In this document: in pieces, positions 8,546-16,621 of the stretch
Layout of the letters: each line of letters starts with the position of its first letter
How positions within the stretch are numbered: position 1 is the stretch's first letter
Assembly (NCBI GenBank): GCA_049293015.1
Contig: JBATSB010000010.1
Location: 1-64,000 of the forward strand
Direction of reading: 5' to 3'
Length of the DNA stretch: 64,000 nucleotides
Source: UBA2330 sp049293015
GTDB lineage: Bacteria > Bacteroidota > Ignavibacteria > Tepidaquicellales > Tepidaquicellaceae
Translations under genes and position numbers: made by a program
Notes under the pieces: model-generated
Database searches by the model: none
What the model saw: only the letters and a program-made list of their open reading frames with translations
What the model was told of the DNA's origin: nothing

Positions 8546-9484
8546 TTGAAACAGAACTCCGACATTTCAAATCCTGAAAAGAATTTATTTACTGTTTACA
8601 AAGCTGAACTTTTTCTACTGTTCGTTACTTTGTCATGGGGTCTGTCATTTCCGTTAATAAAATTAACGTTAGAATATGTCTCGCCTGTGTTATTTAACTT
8701 TATCCGGTTCGCTTTAACTCTGATTCTTTTTATAATCATTTTTTATAAAAAGATAAGACATATTAAATTTGGTGATCTAAGATATGGAATAATACTCGGC
8801 GTATTTATGATACTGGGTTTTGTCTTTCAGACAATTGGTCTGCAATATACTACAGCTTCCAAATCAGCTTTTATTACAGGTACAAATCTTATCTTCATTC
8901 CATTCATTCAATTTATTATTTTAAAATCTAAGCCAAAATATTTTAATCTCATTAGTGCTCTGATCGTACTGACCGGGCTATTTATTCTTTCCGAATCATT
9001 TGAGATTGTTCCGAATGTTGGTGATATTCTTACTATAATCTGTGCTTTTTTCTTTGCTGTTCATATCGTATTGCTGGATAAATATTCAGCAAAGTCCGAT
9101 GTGAATTTTTTAATTTTCGGACAATTTCTGATCTCAACGGTTATATGTCTGGTCTTTGCTTTCTTTTATGAACACCTGATTCTTGATGAAACTAAATTTT
9201 CGGTCACACCAATTTTATTAATAACACTTTTTTTCACAGTGGTATTTTCTACTTTGATAGGTATTGTTTTTATGACAAAGTTTCAGCGACTCACTACACC
9301 ACTCAAAGCCGGTATTATTTACAACATGGAATCAATATTTGCTTTGATCTTTGCTTACTTTATTTTAAATGAAATTATGAATTCAAATCAAATTATAGGT
9401 GCAATAATAATGTTGATCGGATTAATTTTTTCAGAGATATTCGGAATTATAAACTTTAAAAATTTAATTGGAAAAAAGAATTAA
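8546..9484 (+). CDS. EamA/DMT-family transporter
   Basis: The 312-residue protein has about ten hydrophobic helices arranged as two EamA repeats. The first begins FVTLSWGLSFPLIKLTLEYVSP with FIRFALTLILF and later TTASKSAFITGTNLIFIPF; the second repeat includes GDILTIICAFFFAVHIVLLDKYS and ends FALIFAYFILNE. It starts at TTG four bases after the UbiA stop and overlaps the acylphosphatase gene by 17 bases, so it belongs to the same operon. DMT proteins export amino acids, metabolites or, in glycan operons, lipid-linked sugars; the substrate here is unknown. Confidence 0.85.
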   Translation: MKQNSDISNPEKNLFTVYKAELFLLFVTLSWGLSFPLIKLTLEYVSPVLFNFIRFALTLILFIIIFYKKIRHIKFGDLRYGIILGVFMILGFVFQTIGLQYTTASKSAFITGTNLIFIPFIQFIILKSKPKYFNLISALIVLTGLFILSESFEIVPNVGDILTIICAFFFAVHIVLLDKYSAKSDVNFLIFGQFLISTVICLVFAFFYEHLILDETKFSVTPILLITLFFTVVFSTLIGIVFMTKFQRLTTPLKAGIIYNMESIFALIFAYFILNEIMNSNQIIGAIIMLIGLIFSEIFGIINFKNLIGKKN

Positions 9485-9746
9485 AATTACTGTAAGAGGT
9501 TTTGTACAGGGAGTTGGTTTCAGATTTTTTACTCAGAGAATGGCAAACGAATTTGAAATCAAAGGCTTTGTAAAAAATATGTATAACGGAGATGTCGAAG
9601 CTGAAGCACAGGCAACACCAGATCATTTAAATGACTTTGTCTCAGAGTTAAAGATCGGTCCTCGAGGCTCTAAGATCACATCTGTTTTTGTAGATGAAAT
9701 TCCTATGTCAGATGAAGTTCAGGAAGAAGATTTTATTATTTTATAA
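9468..9746 (+). CDS. acyP: Acylphosphatase
   Basis: This 92-residue protein shows the acylphosphatase signature near the N-terminus, RGFVQGVGFRFF, with the phosphate-binding Arg, and GFVKNMYNGDVEAEAQ with the catalytic Asn. Length is standard. The enzyme hydrolyses acyl phosphates in the cytoplasm. It begins at a TTG inside the end of the transporter gene (17-base overlap) and is the last gene of the operon. Confidence 0.93.
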   Translation: MEKRIKITVRGFVQGVGFRFFTQRMANEFEIKGFVKNMYNGDVEAEAQATPDHLNDFVSELKIGPRGSKITSVFVDEIPMSDEVQEEDFIIL

Positions 9747-9939
9747 TCTCCTGTTTTACTCATCTGGACTCACAATTTTTTTAAGAAAAAATATTTTATT
9801 AAAGTTAGAAGTAATTTTTTAAAAAAATCCCGCCTGTAATACATTGCCGTTAAGAATTCTTGAGAAATTGAAAAAATAAAATATTCTTGTCTGAGAAATT
9901 TGCGAAGCAAATTTTGAGTTGGATATTTTATTCCCCGCT

Positions 9940-9992
9940 CGTTCCCAAACTCCTGTTTGGGAACGCACTTGAATTTGAAACTCCGTTTCAAA
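9940..9992. repeat. Double-hairpin repeat (CGTTCCCAAACT family)
   Basis: CGTTCCCAAAC pairs with GTTTGGGAACG (9940-9965) and a second hairpin TTTGAAACTCCGTTTCAAA follows (9974-9992). Related copies are at 49926-49975 and 60155-60206, where the second hairpin keeps GAAACTCCGTTTC. The surrounding gene-free stretch 9747-10297 holds no convincing gene; short frames in it run through these repeats. Confidence 0.6.
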
Positions 9993-10297
9993 AACATCTC
10001 CGGTAATTTATCACCAGCGAATATTTTTTTGTTTCTTTGGAGCTTGCCTCAGAAGGATCGTTCAAAAGAATGTTAGCAGGAAATTTGAATACTGAATTTA
10101 AAAATCAAACTTTTTTTGATCTGATACACTATAATTTAGAACTATATCCAAACCATATGTGTTGTGAAACCCATGCAACAAAACAAATCACGTCAAATTT
10201 GCAATTGACAATAAACATTTAAACTAATATTATTGTGAAACTTAAAATGAACCTATGACGAGACAATTGTTACTTATTCTTTAACAAATTAAGAAAA

Positions 10298-11248
10298 ATG
10301 CTGAATACCAGATCACTAATCGTAACATTAGTTTTACTTTTCTTTTTTGCCGGAAATACTTACTCTCAAAATAATACTTATGATTTTCTTAGATTAAATG
10401 TAGGAGCACGTGCTTCTGCACTTGGGGGAAGTTTTGTCACAAATACCAATGATGTAAATGGTTTGTTCTATAATCCTGCATCTCTTTCGACAATTACGAC
10501 TTCGCAGGCTTCCATAGGTTTTTATAAATATTTACTGGATATTAATTCCGGTAATCTTGCCTATGGACAGAAATTCAAAGACAAGGGTTATTTCGGAGGT
10601 ACTGTAAAGTATTTTAATTATGGCAGCTTTACTAAAAAAGACATTTCAGCAAATGATCTCGGGACTTTTAATGCAAATGACCTGGCGATTTCTTTGGGAT
10701 ACTCCAATGCTTTTCAGGAAAATTTTTATTACGGTGCTAACCTGAAGTTTATATATTCACAAATCGATGAATTCAATTCAACTGCAATAGCTGTAGATTT
10801 GGGTATGCTCTATATAATTCCTTCCACTATGTGGAATTTTGGTATTAGCTTATTAAATGCCGGTACACAAATGAGTCAGTATGACAATACAAAAGAAGAT
10901 CTTCCTCTCGATCTGAGAGTCGGTGTAAGTAAAAGACTCGAGCATCTGCCGGTAAGGATCAATTTTGAATTCAGTGATCTAACTCAGAGTGGTGAATCTT
11001 TTTGGGAAAATTTTAAGAACTTATCTGTCGGCGGTGAATTTGATTTTAGCGAGAACGTAAAATTCCGTATCGGATATGACAATGCTCAGAGACAGGATCT
11101 TAAGACAGGAAGTTCGATCGGTATAGCAGGATTTTCTACAGGAATTGGATTTAATTTCCTTGAGAATTATTCTTTTGATTATGCTTTTAGTTCGATGGGA
11201 AATGTCGGAACGAATAACAGGATAGATGTGGGATTTAAATTGAAATAA
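10298..11248 (+). CDS. PorV/PorQ-family outer-membrane protein, probably T9SS PorQ-like
   Basis: The 316-residue protein has a signal peptide (cleavage after NTYS, about residue 23), followed by YDFLRLNVGARASALGGSF and NGLFYNPASL, the N-terminal signature of PorV/PorQ beta-barrels. The rest alternates short amphipathic strands and ends in IDVGFKLK, as expected of a barrel. PorQ is an outer-membrane component linked to the type IX system and fits the five T9SS-tailed proteins in this window. It could be another member of the UPF0164-like family. It is a single gene followed by a terminator. Confidence 0.8.
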   Translation: MLNTRSLIVTLVLLFFFAGNTYSQNNTYDFLRLNVGARASALGGSFVTNTNDVNGLFYNPASLSTITTSQASIGFYKYLLDINSGNLAYGQKFKDKGYFGGTVKYFNYGSFTKKDISANDLGTFNANDLAISLGYSNAFQENFYYGANLKFIYSQIDEFNSTAIAVDLGMLYIIPSTMWNFGISLLNAGTQMSQYDNTKEDLPLDLRVGVSKRLEHLPVRINFEFSDLTQSGESFWENFKNLSVGGEFDFSENVKFRIGYDNAQRQDLKTGSSIGIAGFSTGIGFNFLENYSFDYAFSSMGNVGTNNRIDVGFKLK

Positions 11249-11265
11249 AATTTAATATATAAATT

Positions 11266-11302
11266 AAAAAAGCCGATCAATAATATTGTCCGGCTTTTTT
11301 TT
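11266..11302 (+). terminator. Rho-independent terminator, AGCCGG family
   Basis: AAAAAAGCCG, a loop containing CAATAATATTG and CGGCTTTTTT form a hairpin with T-run 17 bases after the PorQ-like gene. Near-identical hairpins occur at 18507, 20081 and 23165. Confidence 0.8.
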
Positions 11303-11333
11303 ATGTCAATTTTTGATTTTTAGTAAATTCGCC

Positions 11334-11413
11334 GTTGTTGGTGATTCAAAAAGTTTTGAAGCAGATTTTGAATTTGAAGTGTAATTCAAAAAAACTTTTT
11401 GGTCACCAACAAC
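11334..11413. repeat. Long hairpin element
   Basis: GTTGTTGGTGA (11334-11344) is the exact reverse complement of TCACCAACAAC (11403-11413), and the inner parts (TCAAAAAGTTTT and AAAACTTTTTGG) pair too, giving a stem of about 24 bp with a 30-base loop. A similar architecture with another outer stem is at 19975-20072. Confidence 0.65.
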
Positions 11414-11511
11414 CTGAGATGATGAGCACGATAGACTAAGTAAAATTATTTTTTTCATACTATAATTCAAGTTGAATTTTAAATGAGATTAGAGTTTCTT
11501 GTCAGCAGGTT

Positions 11512-11605
11512 TTGTTGTTGTTGGTCAAAAAGTTTAAGCGAGAAGAGTAGTAAATTCAAGTAGAGCATATTAACTTTTTGAAACTCCGACAATGGCTCGA
11601 AATAT
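11512..11605. repeat. Degenerate long hairpin element
   Basis: TTGTTGTTGGTCAAAAAGTT on the left faces TTAACTTTTTGAAACTCCGA and CAATGGCTCG on the right; the inner AAAAAGTT/AACTTTTT pairing is intact but the outer stem is imperfect. It appears to be a decayed copy of the element at 11334. The right end resembles GAAACACCGACAACGGCT at 15905-15923. Confidence 0.45.
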
Positions 11606-11668
11606 ATGAAGGGTCGAGTTAGATTCAAAGAGTTGTCATTGTGAGTGAGATTTTGAAGGATTGAAAAT

Positions 11669-13174
11669 TTATGCTGATTTTCTTATTGCAATTATTTTTT
11701 CCAACTTATTCATCAGCCACCTTTTGTAAAAGAATTCCTTATCATTGATTATTTTATCAAACAGGTTGGCTAAATCATAAAGATGATTGTTTTCGATTAG
11801 CAAAAATATTTGATTCAATCTTTTAAGGAATATTAACTTCATTTCTTTTTTCTCTTCTGATATAATCTTGTTCCTTCTAACATATAAATCATAACTTTTA
11901 ATAATCTTTCCTGCTTCAAAATAATTACGATTCTCAAAATGTATTAATAGCTGGAGTTCGATGACATATTGCTTTAACTGATTATATGCAATTAAAGATT
12001 TGTTATAATGTGCCTGGAATTCATCCATTAATGATTGAGACTGCTTAATATTACCCTTAAAAAATTCCAGATAAGATTCAGAAAATATTTTCAGAATTTT
12101 TCGATATTCTTCTTTAAGACTAGAATTATACTTTTCAATAAAATCCGATGCCCATTCAATTTTTTCAATTTTTACTGAATGCATTAAAATACTTATATAA
12201 AGATCCGGAGAAAGATATTTATTTGTAGAGTTAATGTACAGCTTATTTCTCAGAATAAAATTATTGATCCTGAAAAGTTCATTATCAAAAAATAAAATAT
12301 CATTATCCTTTTTTAACTTTAGTATTATGAATGACATTTGTTTATGAAGATGATGAGATAGCTCATCATGTGTCATTTCTAATGAATGTCTTGAGAGTAA
12401 TTTTAAATAATGTTGAAAGTTCTTTACCGATATTTTTACTTCTAAAAGATCGAGATATGAATTCAGCAAATATTTATATAACAACAAATAATCATCTTTT
12501 GAGCCTTTATCCGAAAAGGAATCAGCAAGAAAAAGAATAATATCATACACTGGTTTTCTCTTAATCTCAATATTATAATTTGAGTATAATGTGAAAAGAT
12601 TTGTAAAATGAGTGATCATTCGGAAATAGTAATTTGAAAATTCGATGTGCATTAATTTATTTATTTCCGTGTCAATCTTTTCCAATGATCTTTTGGTTTT
12701 TATTTTCTTACATGAAATTAGGTAATTAATTTTTTGTATTTGAATTTCCGACTCATCATGCAGATATTCCGGATCAAATTTTTTATTACTCGCGGTATGA
12801 TTATTTATGCAGCCATAACTTAATTCATCCAATCCTCTTTCAGCAAGAGCTGAAATCAACATACAGCCATTGTTTCTTCTCTGAAAATATTTTAATTCAA
12901 CAAACTTTTCCAATAGAAGATTTAAGTCCGATAAAATGCTTCGGATAGTATTATCGTTAAAAACTTTTTCTCCGTAGAGTGCAGAATAAATATTTTTCTT
13001 GGTAAAATCTTTGTCATTAAAGTCCGGACAATACTTTACTATCTCCGTGAAAAGCTCTAAGAGTTTTTTATTTTGATTATGATAAGGCGAACATATAAAC
13101 AAAGAAAATTCCTTCAGCTCTACTTTAGTTAGGGTTTGAATAATTTTTATTGTAGGATAATTTGTCAGTCTCAT
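11669..13174 (-). CDS. Conserved hypothetical helical protein
   Basis: About 501 residues from the ATG at 13174; a TTG four codons upstream is possible. I do not recognise a named domain. The N-terminal 90 residues (LTKVELKEFSLFICSPYHNQ, then LLELFTEIVKY, NIYSALYGEKVFNDNTIRSILSDL) resemble a family of uncharacterised proteins common in Bacteroidota-type genomes. The rest is rich in Leu, Ile, Lys and Asn and looks like stacked helical hairpins of TPR type. There is no signal peptide or membrane segment, so it is probably cytoplasmic. It is flanked by hairpin repeats downstream and points away from the cassette at 13.3 kb. Confidence 0.6.
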   Translation of the reverse strand: MRLTNYPTIKIIQTLTKVELKEFSLFICSPYHNQNKKLLELFTEIVKYCPDFNDKDFTKKNIYSALYGEKVFNDNTIRSILSDLNLLLEKFVELKYFQRRNNGCMLISALAERGLDELSYGCINNHTASNKKFDPEYLHDESEIQIQKINYLISCKKIKTKRSLEKIDTEINKLMHIEFSNYYFRMITHFTNLFTLYSNYNIEIKRKPVYDIILFLADSFSDKGSKDDYLLLYKYLLNSYLDLLEVKISVKNFQHYLKLLSRHSLEMTHDELSHHLHKQMSFIILKLKKDNDILFFDNELFRINNFILRNKLYINSTNKYLSPDLYISILMHSVKIEKIEWASDFIEKYNSSLKEEYRKILKIFSESYLEFFKGNIKQSQSLMDEFQAHYNKSLIAYNQLKQYVIELQLLIHFENRNYFEAGKIIKSYDLYVRRNKIISEEKKEMKLIFLKRLNQIFLLIENNHLYDLANLFDKIINDKEFFYKRWLMNKLEKIIAIRKSA

Positions 13175-13340
13175 ATCAAAATACAAATATTGTTTATAAT
13201 ATAGTTGAAATTAATAAAAAAATTTAATAAAAATAAACCAAATTATAATTACCTTCAAAATTTTTCATATCAGTTTTTCAATTCTGTAGTTTACAACTCT
13301 CATCCATTCTCATGAAATTAGTAGTAAAAGAAAATCAGTT

Positions 13341-13535
13341 ATGAAAAAAATATTACTACTAACATTAATAATTCTGTTTACTTGCGTCCAAAACATTTCA
13401 TCTGAAAATATTCTTTCACGGATAACTTATGACGAATGCACTTATGAAGAAATTATCTGCGATGAAAGCGGATGCACGAAATACATTTATTACTGTGACG
13501 GACGGCTTAAACAAGTAATCCCGGATTGGGATTAA
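13341..13535 (+). CDS. Small secreted protein with four cysteines
   Basis: The 64-residue protein has a signal peptide (MKKILLLTLIILFTCVQNISS) and a mature part of about 43 residues with Cys at 33, 40, 45 and 52 and many acidic and Tyr residues (DECTYEEIICDESGCTKY). Two disulfides are plausible after export. I do not recognise the family. It stands directly upstream of the duplicated MMIRPP cassette. A 10-codon frame starting at 13312 ends in a TGA overlapping this ATG, but it lacks a ribosome-binding site. Confidence 0.55.
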   Translation: MKKILLLTLIILFTCVQNISSENILSRITYDECTYEEIICDESGCTKYIYYCDGRLKQVIPDWD

Positions 13536-13582
13536 CCGGAAATATAGCTCCAAAAAAATTTAATATATCAAGAAAGGAGTAA

Positions 13583-13603
13583 ATGATGATAAGACCACCG
13601 TAA
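13583..13603 (+). CDS. Micro-ORF MMIRPP, copy 1 (candidate leader peptide)
   Basis: AAAGGAG (13574-13580) stands two bases before ATG-ATG-ATA-AGA-CCA-CCG-TAA, six bases before the second ATG. The second copy at 16102 encodes the same peptide with ATC for ATA and CCA for CCG, both synonymous. Both copies lie 70-77 bases before the ATG of a small secreted Ig-like protein. Pro-Pro before a stop codon is known to slow translation and termination, so a role as a regulatory leader peptide is a reasonable inference. The peptide itself is too short for any family assignment. Confidence 0.55.
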   Translation: MMIRPP

Positions 13604-13673
13604 GAATTATTAAATATTTTGATCAATTCAATTTTAATTAACAGTTTTAAACACTAATTTAAACTAAAAAAAA

Positions 13674-14048
13674 ATGTATAAAAAACTATTTATCCCGGCA
13701 ATATTTATTATTGCAATATTTTCTGCTCTTGTAATTAACAACAATATTTTTTCAAATACTCAATCTAATCCAGCTCCAACATTTCAAGTTACTGTTTACC
13801 AAACTGGTGGTTCTACTATACAAGCCAATGCAGAAGTTATAGTTGAAAATTCTAATGGTAATACTGTCAAATCTGGGACCACTAATTCATCCGGAATAGT
13901 CAGTTGGAGTTGGGATCAACCTTATGGAAATTATACTGTAAAGGCATGGTATCCAACTCGGCCACTTGATGGACAATCAGCCCAAAACACAGTAAATTAC
14001 TCAGGATCAAGTATTTATACTTCTGTTACATTAGGTCCAAATTATTAA
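13674..14048 (+). CDS. Small secreted Ig-like (CarboxypepD_reg-like) protein, cassette copy 1
   Basis: The 124-residue protein has an N-terminal signal/anchor (FIPAIFIIAIFSALVI) and a single beta-sandwich of about 90 residues: VTVYQTGGSTIQANAEV, VKSGTTNSSGIVSW, YGNYTVKAWYPTRPLDGQSA, ending VTLGPNY. The pattern of a default-then-substitution strand followed by G-x-Y-x-V resembles carboxypeptidase-regulatory/Cna-B-like domains. It is homologous to the protein at 16200, sharing PLDGQSA and the terminal TLGPNY. There is no T9SS tail. It is followed by a hairpin with T-tract and then a large FG-GAP protein, suggesting the small protein is made in excess. Confidence 0.7.
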   Translation: MYKKLFIPAIFIIAIFSALVINNNIFSNTQSNPAPTFQVTVYQTGGSTIQANAEVIVENSNGNTVKSGTTNSSGIVSWSWDQPYGNYTVKAWYPTRPLDGQSAQNTVNYSGSSIYTSVTLGPNY

Positions 14049-14060
14049 ATTTCAAATCAG

Positions 14061-14088
14061 GCAGGGAATTTTTTATTCCCTGCTTTAA
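14061..14088 (+). terminator. Intercistronic hairpin with T-tract, cassette copy 1
   Basis: GCAGGGAAT (14061-14069) pairs with ATTCCCTGC (14075-14083), followed by TTTAAAAT, between the small Ig-like gene and the FG-GAP gene. Copy 2 has a differently composed hairpin at the same place. It may be a partial terminator that sets the ratio of the two proteins. Confidence 0.6.
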
Positions 14089-14098
14089 AATATTTCTC

Positions 14099-15817
14099 AT
14101 GAAAAAAAAAATCTTTTTATTAATATTTATTCAATTTGTACTTGCACAAATTACCTTTACTCAAACTCCTATGTATTATCAAAATTACCCATTAGAATTA
14201 GATGGTAACAGGGAACCGTTTCGTAAAGCAGGCATTCCGCTTATAACAGATTTAGATAAAGATGGACAAAAAGAAATAATAACATTTGCTGTAGACTATT
14301 ATGAATTAATTAATCCACCTTGTATGCTTCATATAGTAAGAAGTGATGGCTCTTCTTATCCAAACTTTCCTAAAGGATATAATGAATTAATTTTAGATAT
14401 TGCTTCCGGAGATGTTAATAATGATGGTTTTTTAGATATTGCTATAAGGTTTACTCATTCCTTTGATGTTATCGATAGATTCGGAAATCATCTTTCTGGA
14501 TTTCCGGTAAATTATAGTGATGGTGATATTAATCCAACGAATTTTATAAGTTTATATGATTTAGATAATGACAATAAACTTGAAATTATTGTAAATAGGG
14601 CAGGAGATATTTCAGTCTATAATTTTGATGGTACTTTGCGAAGTGGTTGGCCAAGATTAATATCCGGAAGAGCTACCTATAATCCTGCTATTGGAGATAT
14701 TGATAATGATGGTTTTGCAGAAATTGTTTTAAGCTCTTTCAAATTCACAAACAACATTGTTGATTCCGGAGCTGTGCATGTCTTTAGACATAATGGTTTA
14801 GAGTTTTCAAATAATTTTCCAATATATTTTGATTCTACATATTTCTCTTGGAGTTCCTCTCCATCACTTTTTATAAATAAAAATAATTCTGATTCAACGT
14901 TTTTCCTTGTTCCTTTGGATAAAAACAGTTCATCCTCAGATAGACTTCATAAGTTTCTAAAAATAGATATAAATGGAAAAATATTAGAAAAAAAATATTA
15001 TGTTGAAACAATGGATTTTGGTACTTTGGTTATGGGAGATTTAAATATTGATGGTAAATTAGACTTTTCAACCGGATCACAATTTGGAACTTCTTTATCT
15101 GCCTTCGACAACACTCTTAAAAGAATTGAAGGTTGGCCTTCTTCAGGAAATGGTGAACATTATGCAACTTCTGTCATAGCTAAAATTTCAAATTCCAGTT
15201 CAATGAATATTATAAGTAATTCATGGTCTGCAGAGTCAGTTAGTGGAAATGGTTATATTTATGCCTACACTAGCAATGGTGTTATTTTACCATGGTCTCC
15301 ATTAAGACCTTATGGATTGGTTAAGGGTATTTCAGTTTCAGATTTAAATAATGATGGTTCTGTAGAACTAATAGCAACAGCAACACAACAAAGAAAATTT
15401 TATCTTCACGTTTGGACTATTCCTGGAATTCAGTTTGCAAATGAGAATTTCCCCTGGCCTCAATACGGTCACGACAGATATCGTACAAATCAATACGGCT
15501 TTATTCCTCCTGATGAACCTGTTGGAATACTCCCAATAAGCAGCAATGTACCGGATAAGTTTTCCCTCTACCAAAACTTTCCAAATCCTTTTAATCCAAC
15601 TACAAATATTAAATTTGATTTAATAAATTCCGGTAACGTAACATTAAAAATTTACGATGCATTAGGAAGGGAAATTTCTACTCTTGTAAATGAAAGACTA
15701 AACATCGGGACTTATCAGATAGTATTTGACGGAAGTAATTTTACTAGCGGGATTTATTTTTATAGTCTGGAGACAGAGAGTTTTAGAGAGACAAAGAAGT
15801 TTATTTTGTTGAAGTAA
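14099..15817 (+). CDS. FG-GAP/VCBS-repeat surface protein with T9SS tail, cassette copy 1
   Basis: The 572-residue protein starts with a signal peptide (KKIFLLIFIQFVLAQITFTQ). The body contains repeated calcium-loop motifs D-x-D-x-D-G (DLDKDGQKEI, DVNNDGFLDI, DLDNDNKLEI, DIDNDGFAEI, DLNIDGKLDF, DLNNDGSVEL), as in FG-GAP/VCBS beta-propellers. The C-terminal 85 residues from SLYQNFPNPFNPTT are a type A T9SS sorting domain ending KKFILLK. Probable surface adhesion or binding protein; the ligand is unknown. It follows the small Ig-like gene by 50 bases. Its tail is nearly identical to that of the protein at 16622. Confidence 0.85.
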   Translation: MKKKIFLLIFIQFVLAQITFTQTPMYYQNYPLELDGNREPFRKAGIPLITDLDKDGQKEIITFAVDYYELINPPCMLHIVRSDGSSYPNFPKGYNELILDIASGDVNNDGFLDIAIRFTHSFDVIDRFGNHLSGFPVNYSDGDINPTNFISLYDLDNDNKLEIIVNRAGDISVYNFDGTLRSGWPRLISGRATYNPAIGDIDNDGFAEIVLSSFKFTNNIVDSGAVHVFRHNGLEFSNNFPIYFDSTYFSWSSSPSLFINKNNSDSTFFLVPLDKNSSSSDRLHKFLKIDINGKILEKKYYVETMDFGTLVMGDLNIDGKLDFSTGSQFGTSLSAFDNTLKRIEGWPSSGNGEHYATSVIAKISNSSSMNIISNSWSAESVSGNGYIYAYTSNGVILPWSPLRPYGLVKGISVSDLNNDGSVELIATATQQRKFYLHVWTIPGIQFANENFPWPQYGHDRYRTNQYGFIPPDEPVGILPISSNVPDKFSLYQNFPNPFNPTTNIKFDLINSGNVTLKIYDALGREISTLVNERLNIGTYQIVFDGSNFTSGIYFYSLETESFRETKKFILLK

Positions 15818-15865
15818 AGTCCTAAAGTTTAAATATTCAGTAAATTTTATAAATGTTTTTTTAAA

Positions 15866-15925
15866 GGCGTTGGTGGATAAAGCAACCAACGCCGACTGGA
15901 ATTTTGAAACACCGACAACGGCTAA
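15866..15925. repeat. Hairpin element
   Basis: GGCGTTGGT (15866-15874) pairs with ACCAACGCC (15885-15893) and is followed by GAAACACCGACAACGGCT, which resembles the right end of the element at 11512-11605. It lies between the two cassette copies. The rest of 15818-16090 shows no gene. Confidence 0.5.
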
Positions 15926-16101
15926 ATAAGCGACAGAAATTTTTAAAAATATAAGGAATTTAACGCAAATTCAAACATTATCGCATATTTCAATAATATT
16001 TTTATATCCGGATAACCGTCAAATCAAAAAAAGTGTCCCTAACATGAATAAATAATTTCTCCTAAATTGTATTTAACTTAAAAATAAAACATAAGGAGTA
16101 A

Positions 16102-16122
16102 ATGATGATCAGACCACCATAA
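16102..16122 (+). CDS. Micro-ORF MMIRPP, copy 2 (candidate leader peptide)
   Basis: AAGGAG (16093-16098) stands three bases before ATG-ATG-ATC-AGA-CCA-CCA-TAA. Over the 29 bases from AAGGAG to TAAG the two copies differ at only two positions, both third codon positions that leave the peptide unchanged, while the flanking DNA has diverged. This is what selection on a short peptide would produce. The downstream ATG (16200) is 77 bases away. Confidence 0.55.
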   Translation: MMIRPP

Positions 16123-16199
16123 GGAAATTGAAAAAAAGTAAACAAATAAGTATTTATTTATCAATTAAAAAATTAATTTCAGAAAGGAAAAAAATCTAT

Positions 16200-16568
16200 A
16201 TGAAAAAATTCAAAGTAATAGCAGCAATAGTGTTAATTGCAGTAGCAGGATTCTTTGCAACTCAGATAATTTCATCAGATGCAAATGCAGATCCGAATCC
16301 ACTTCCCCACTTTAATATCAAAGTATTACAATATTCCACTTCATATCCTGTGGAAAATGCTCAGGTCAAGTATTTGACAGGAGGAAATAATGTTTATACA
16401 GGTACCACTGATGCAAATGGATGGTGTTATACAACTTTGGCAACAGGAACATATAATGTATATGTATATTACCCTGCTCAACCATTGGATGGACAGTCAG
16501 CAAATTTGCTAAATTATAATCATGATGGAAATGATGATGAAACTTTAACCTTAGGACCAAATTATTAA
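16200..16568 (+). CDS. Small secreted Ig-like (CarboxypepD_reg-like) protein, cassette copy 2
   Basis: From the ATG at 16200, behind AAAGGA, the protein has 122 residues with a clean signal peptide (KKFKVIAAIVLIAVAGFFA) and a probable A-N-A cleavage site. An upstream TTG at 16128 would add 24 residues that spoil the signal peptide. The mature domain (FNIKVLQYSTSYPVENAQV, GTTDANGWCYTTLATGTY, YYPAQPLDGQSA, LTLGPNY) is homologous to the protein at 13674. It lacks a T9SS tail. It is followed by a hairpin and the FG-GAP gene, as in copy 1. Confidence 0.72.
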   Translation: MKKFKVIAAIVLIAVAGFFATQIISSDANADPNPLPHFNIKVLQYSTSYPVENAQVKYLTGGNNVYTGTTDANGWCYTTLATGTYNVYVYYPAQPLDGQSANLLNYNHDGNDDETLTLGPNY

Positions 16569-16579
16569 TTTTAAAAACA

Positions 16580-16609
16580 GGCAGGCATATATTTTATGTC
16601 TGCCTTTAT
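16580..16609 (+). terminator. Intercistronic hairpin with T-tract, cassette copy 2
   Basis: GGCAGGCAT (16580-16588) pairs with ATGTCTGCC (16596-16604), with one G-T pair, followed by TTTATT. It is in the same position as the hairpin at 14061 although the stem sequence differs, which supports a conserved RNA structure. Confidence 0.6.
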
Positions 16610-16621
16610 TAATTCAATTTT

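Noticed and set aside
9747..10297. Small genes in the region after acyP (61- and 75-residue frames)
   Set aside because: The frames cross hairpin repeats, have no ribosome-binding sites and match nothing.
13312..13344. Ten-codon frame overlapping the start of the four-Cys protein gene
   Set aside because: No ribosome-binding site in front and no second copy to compare; overlap alone is weak evidence.
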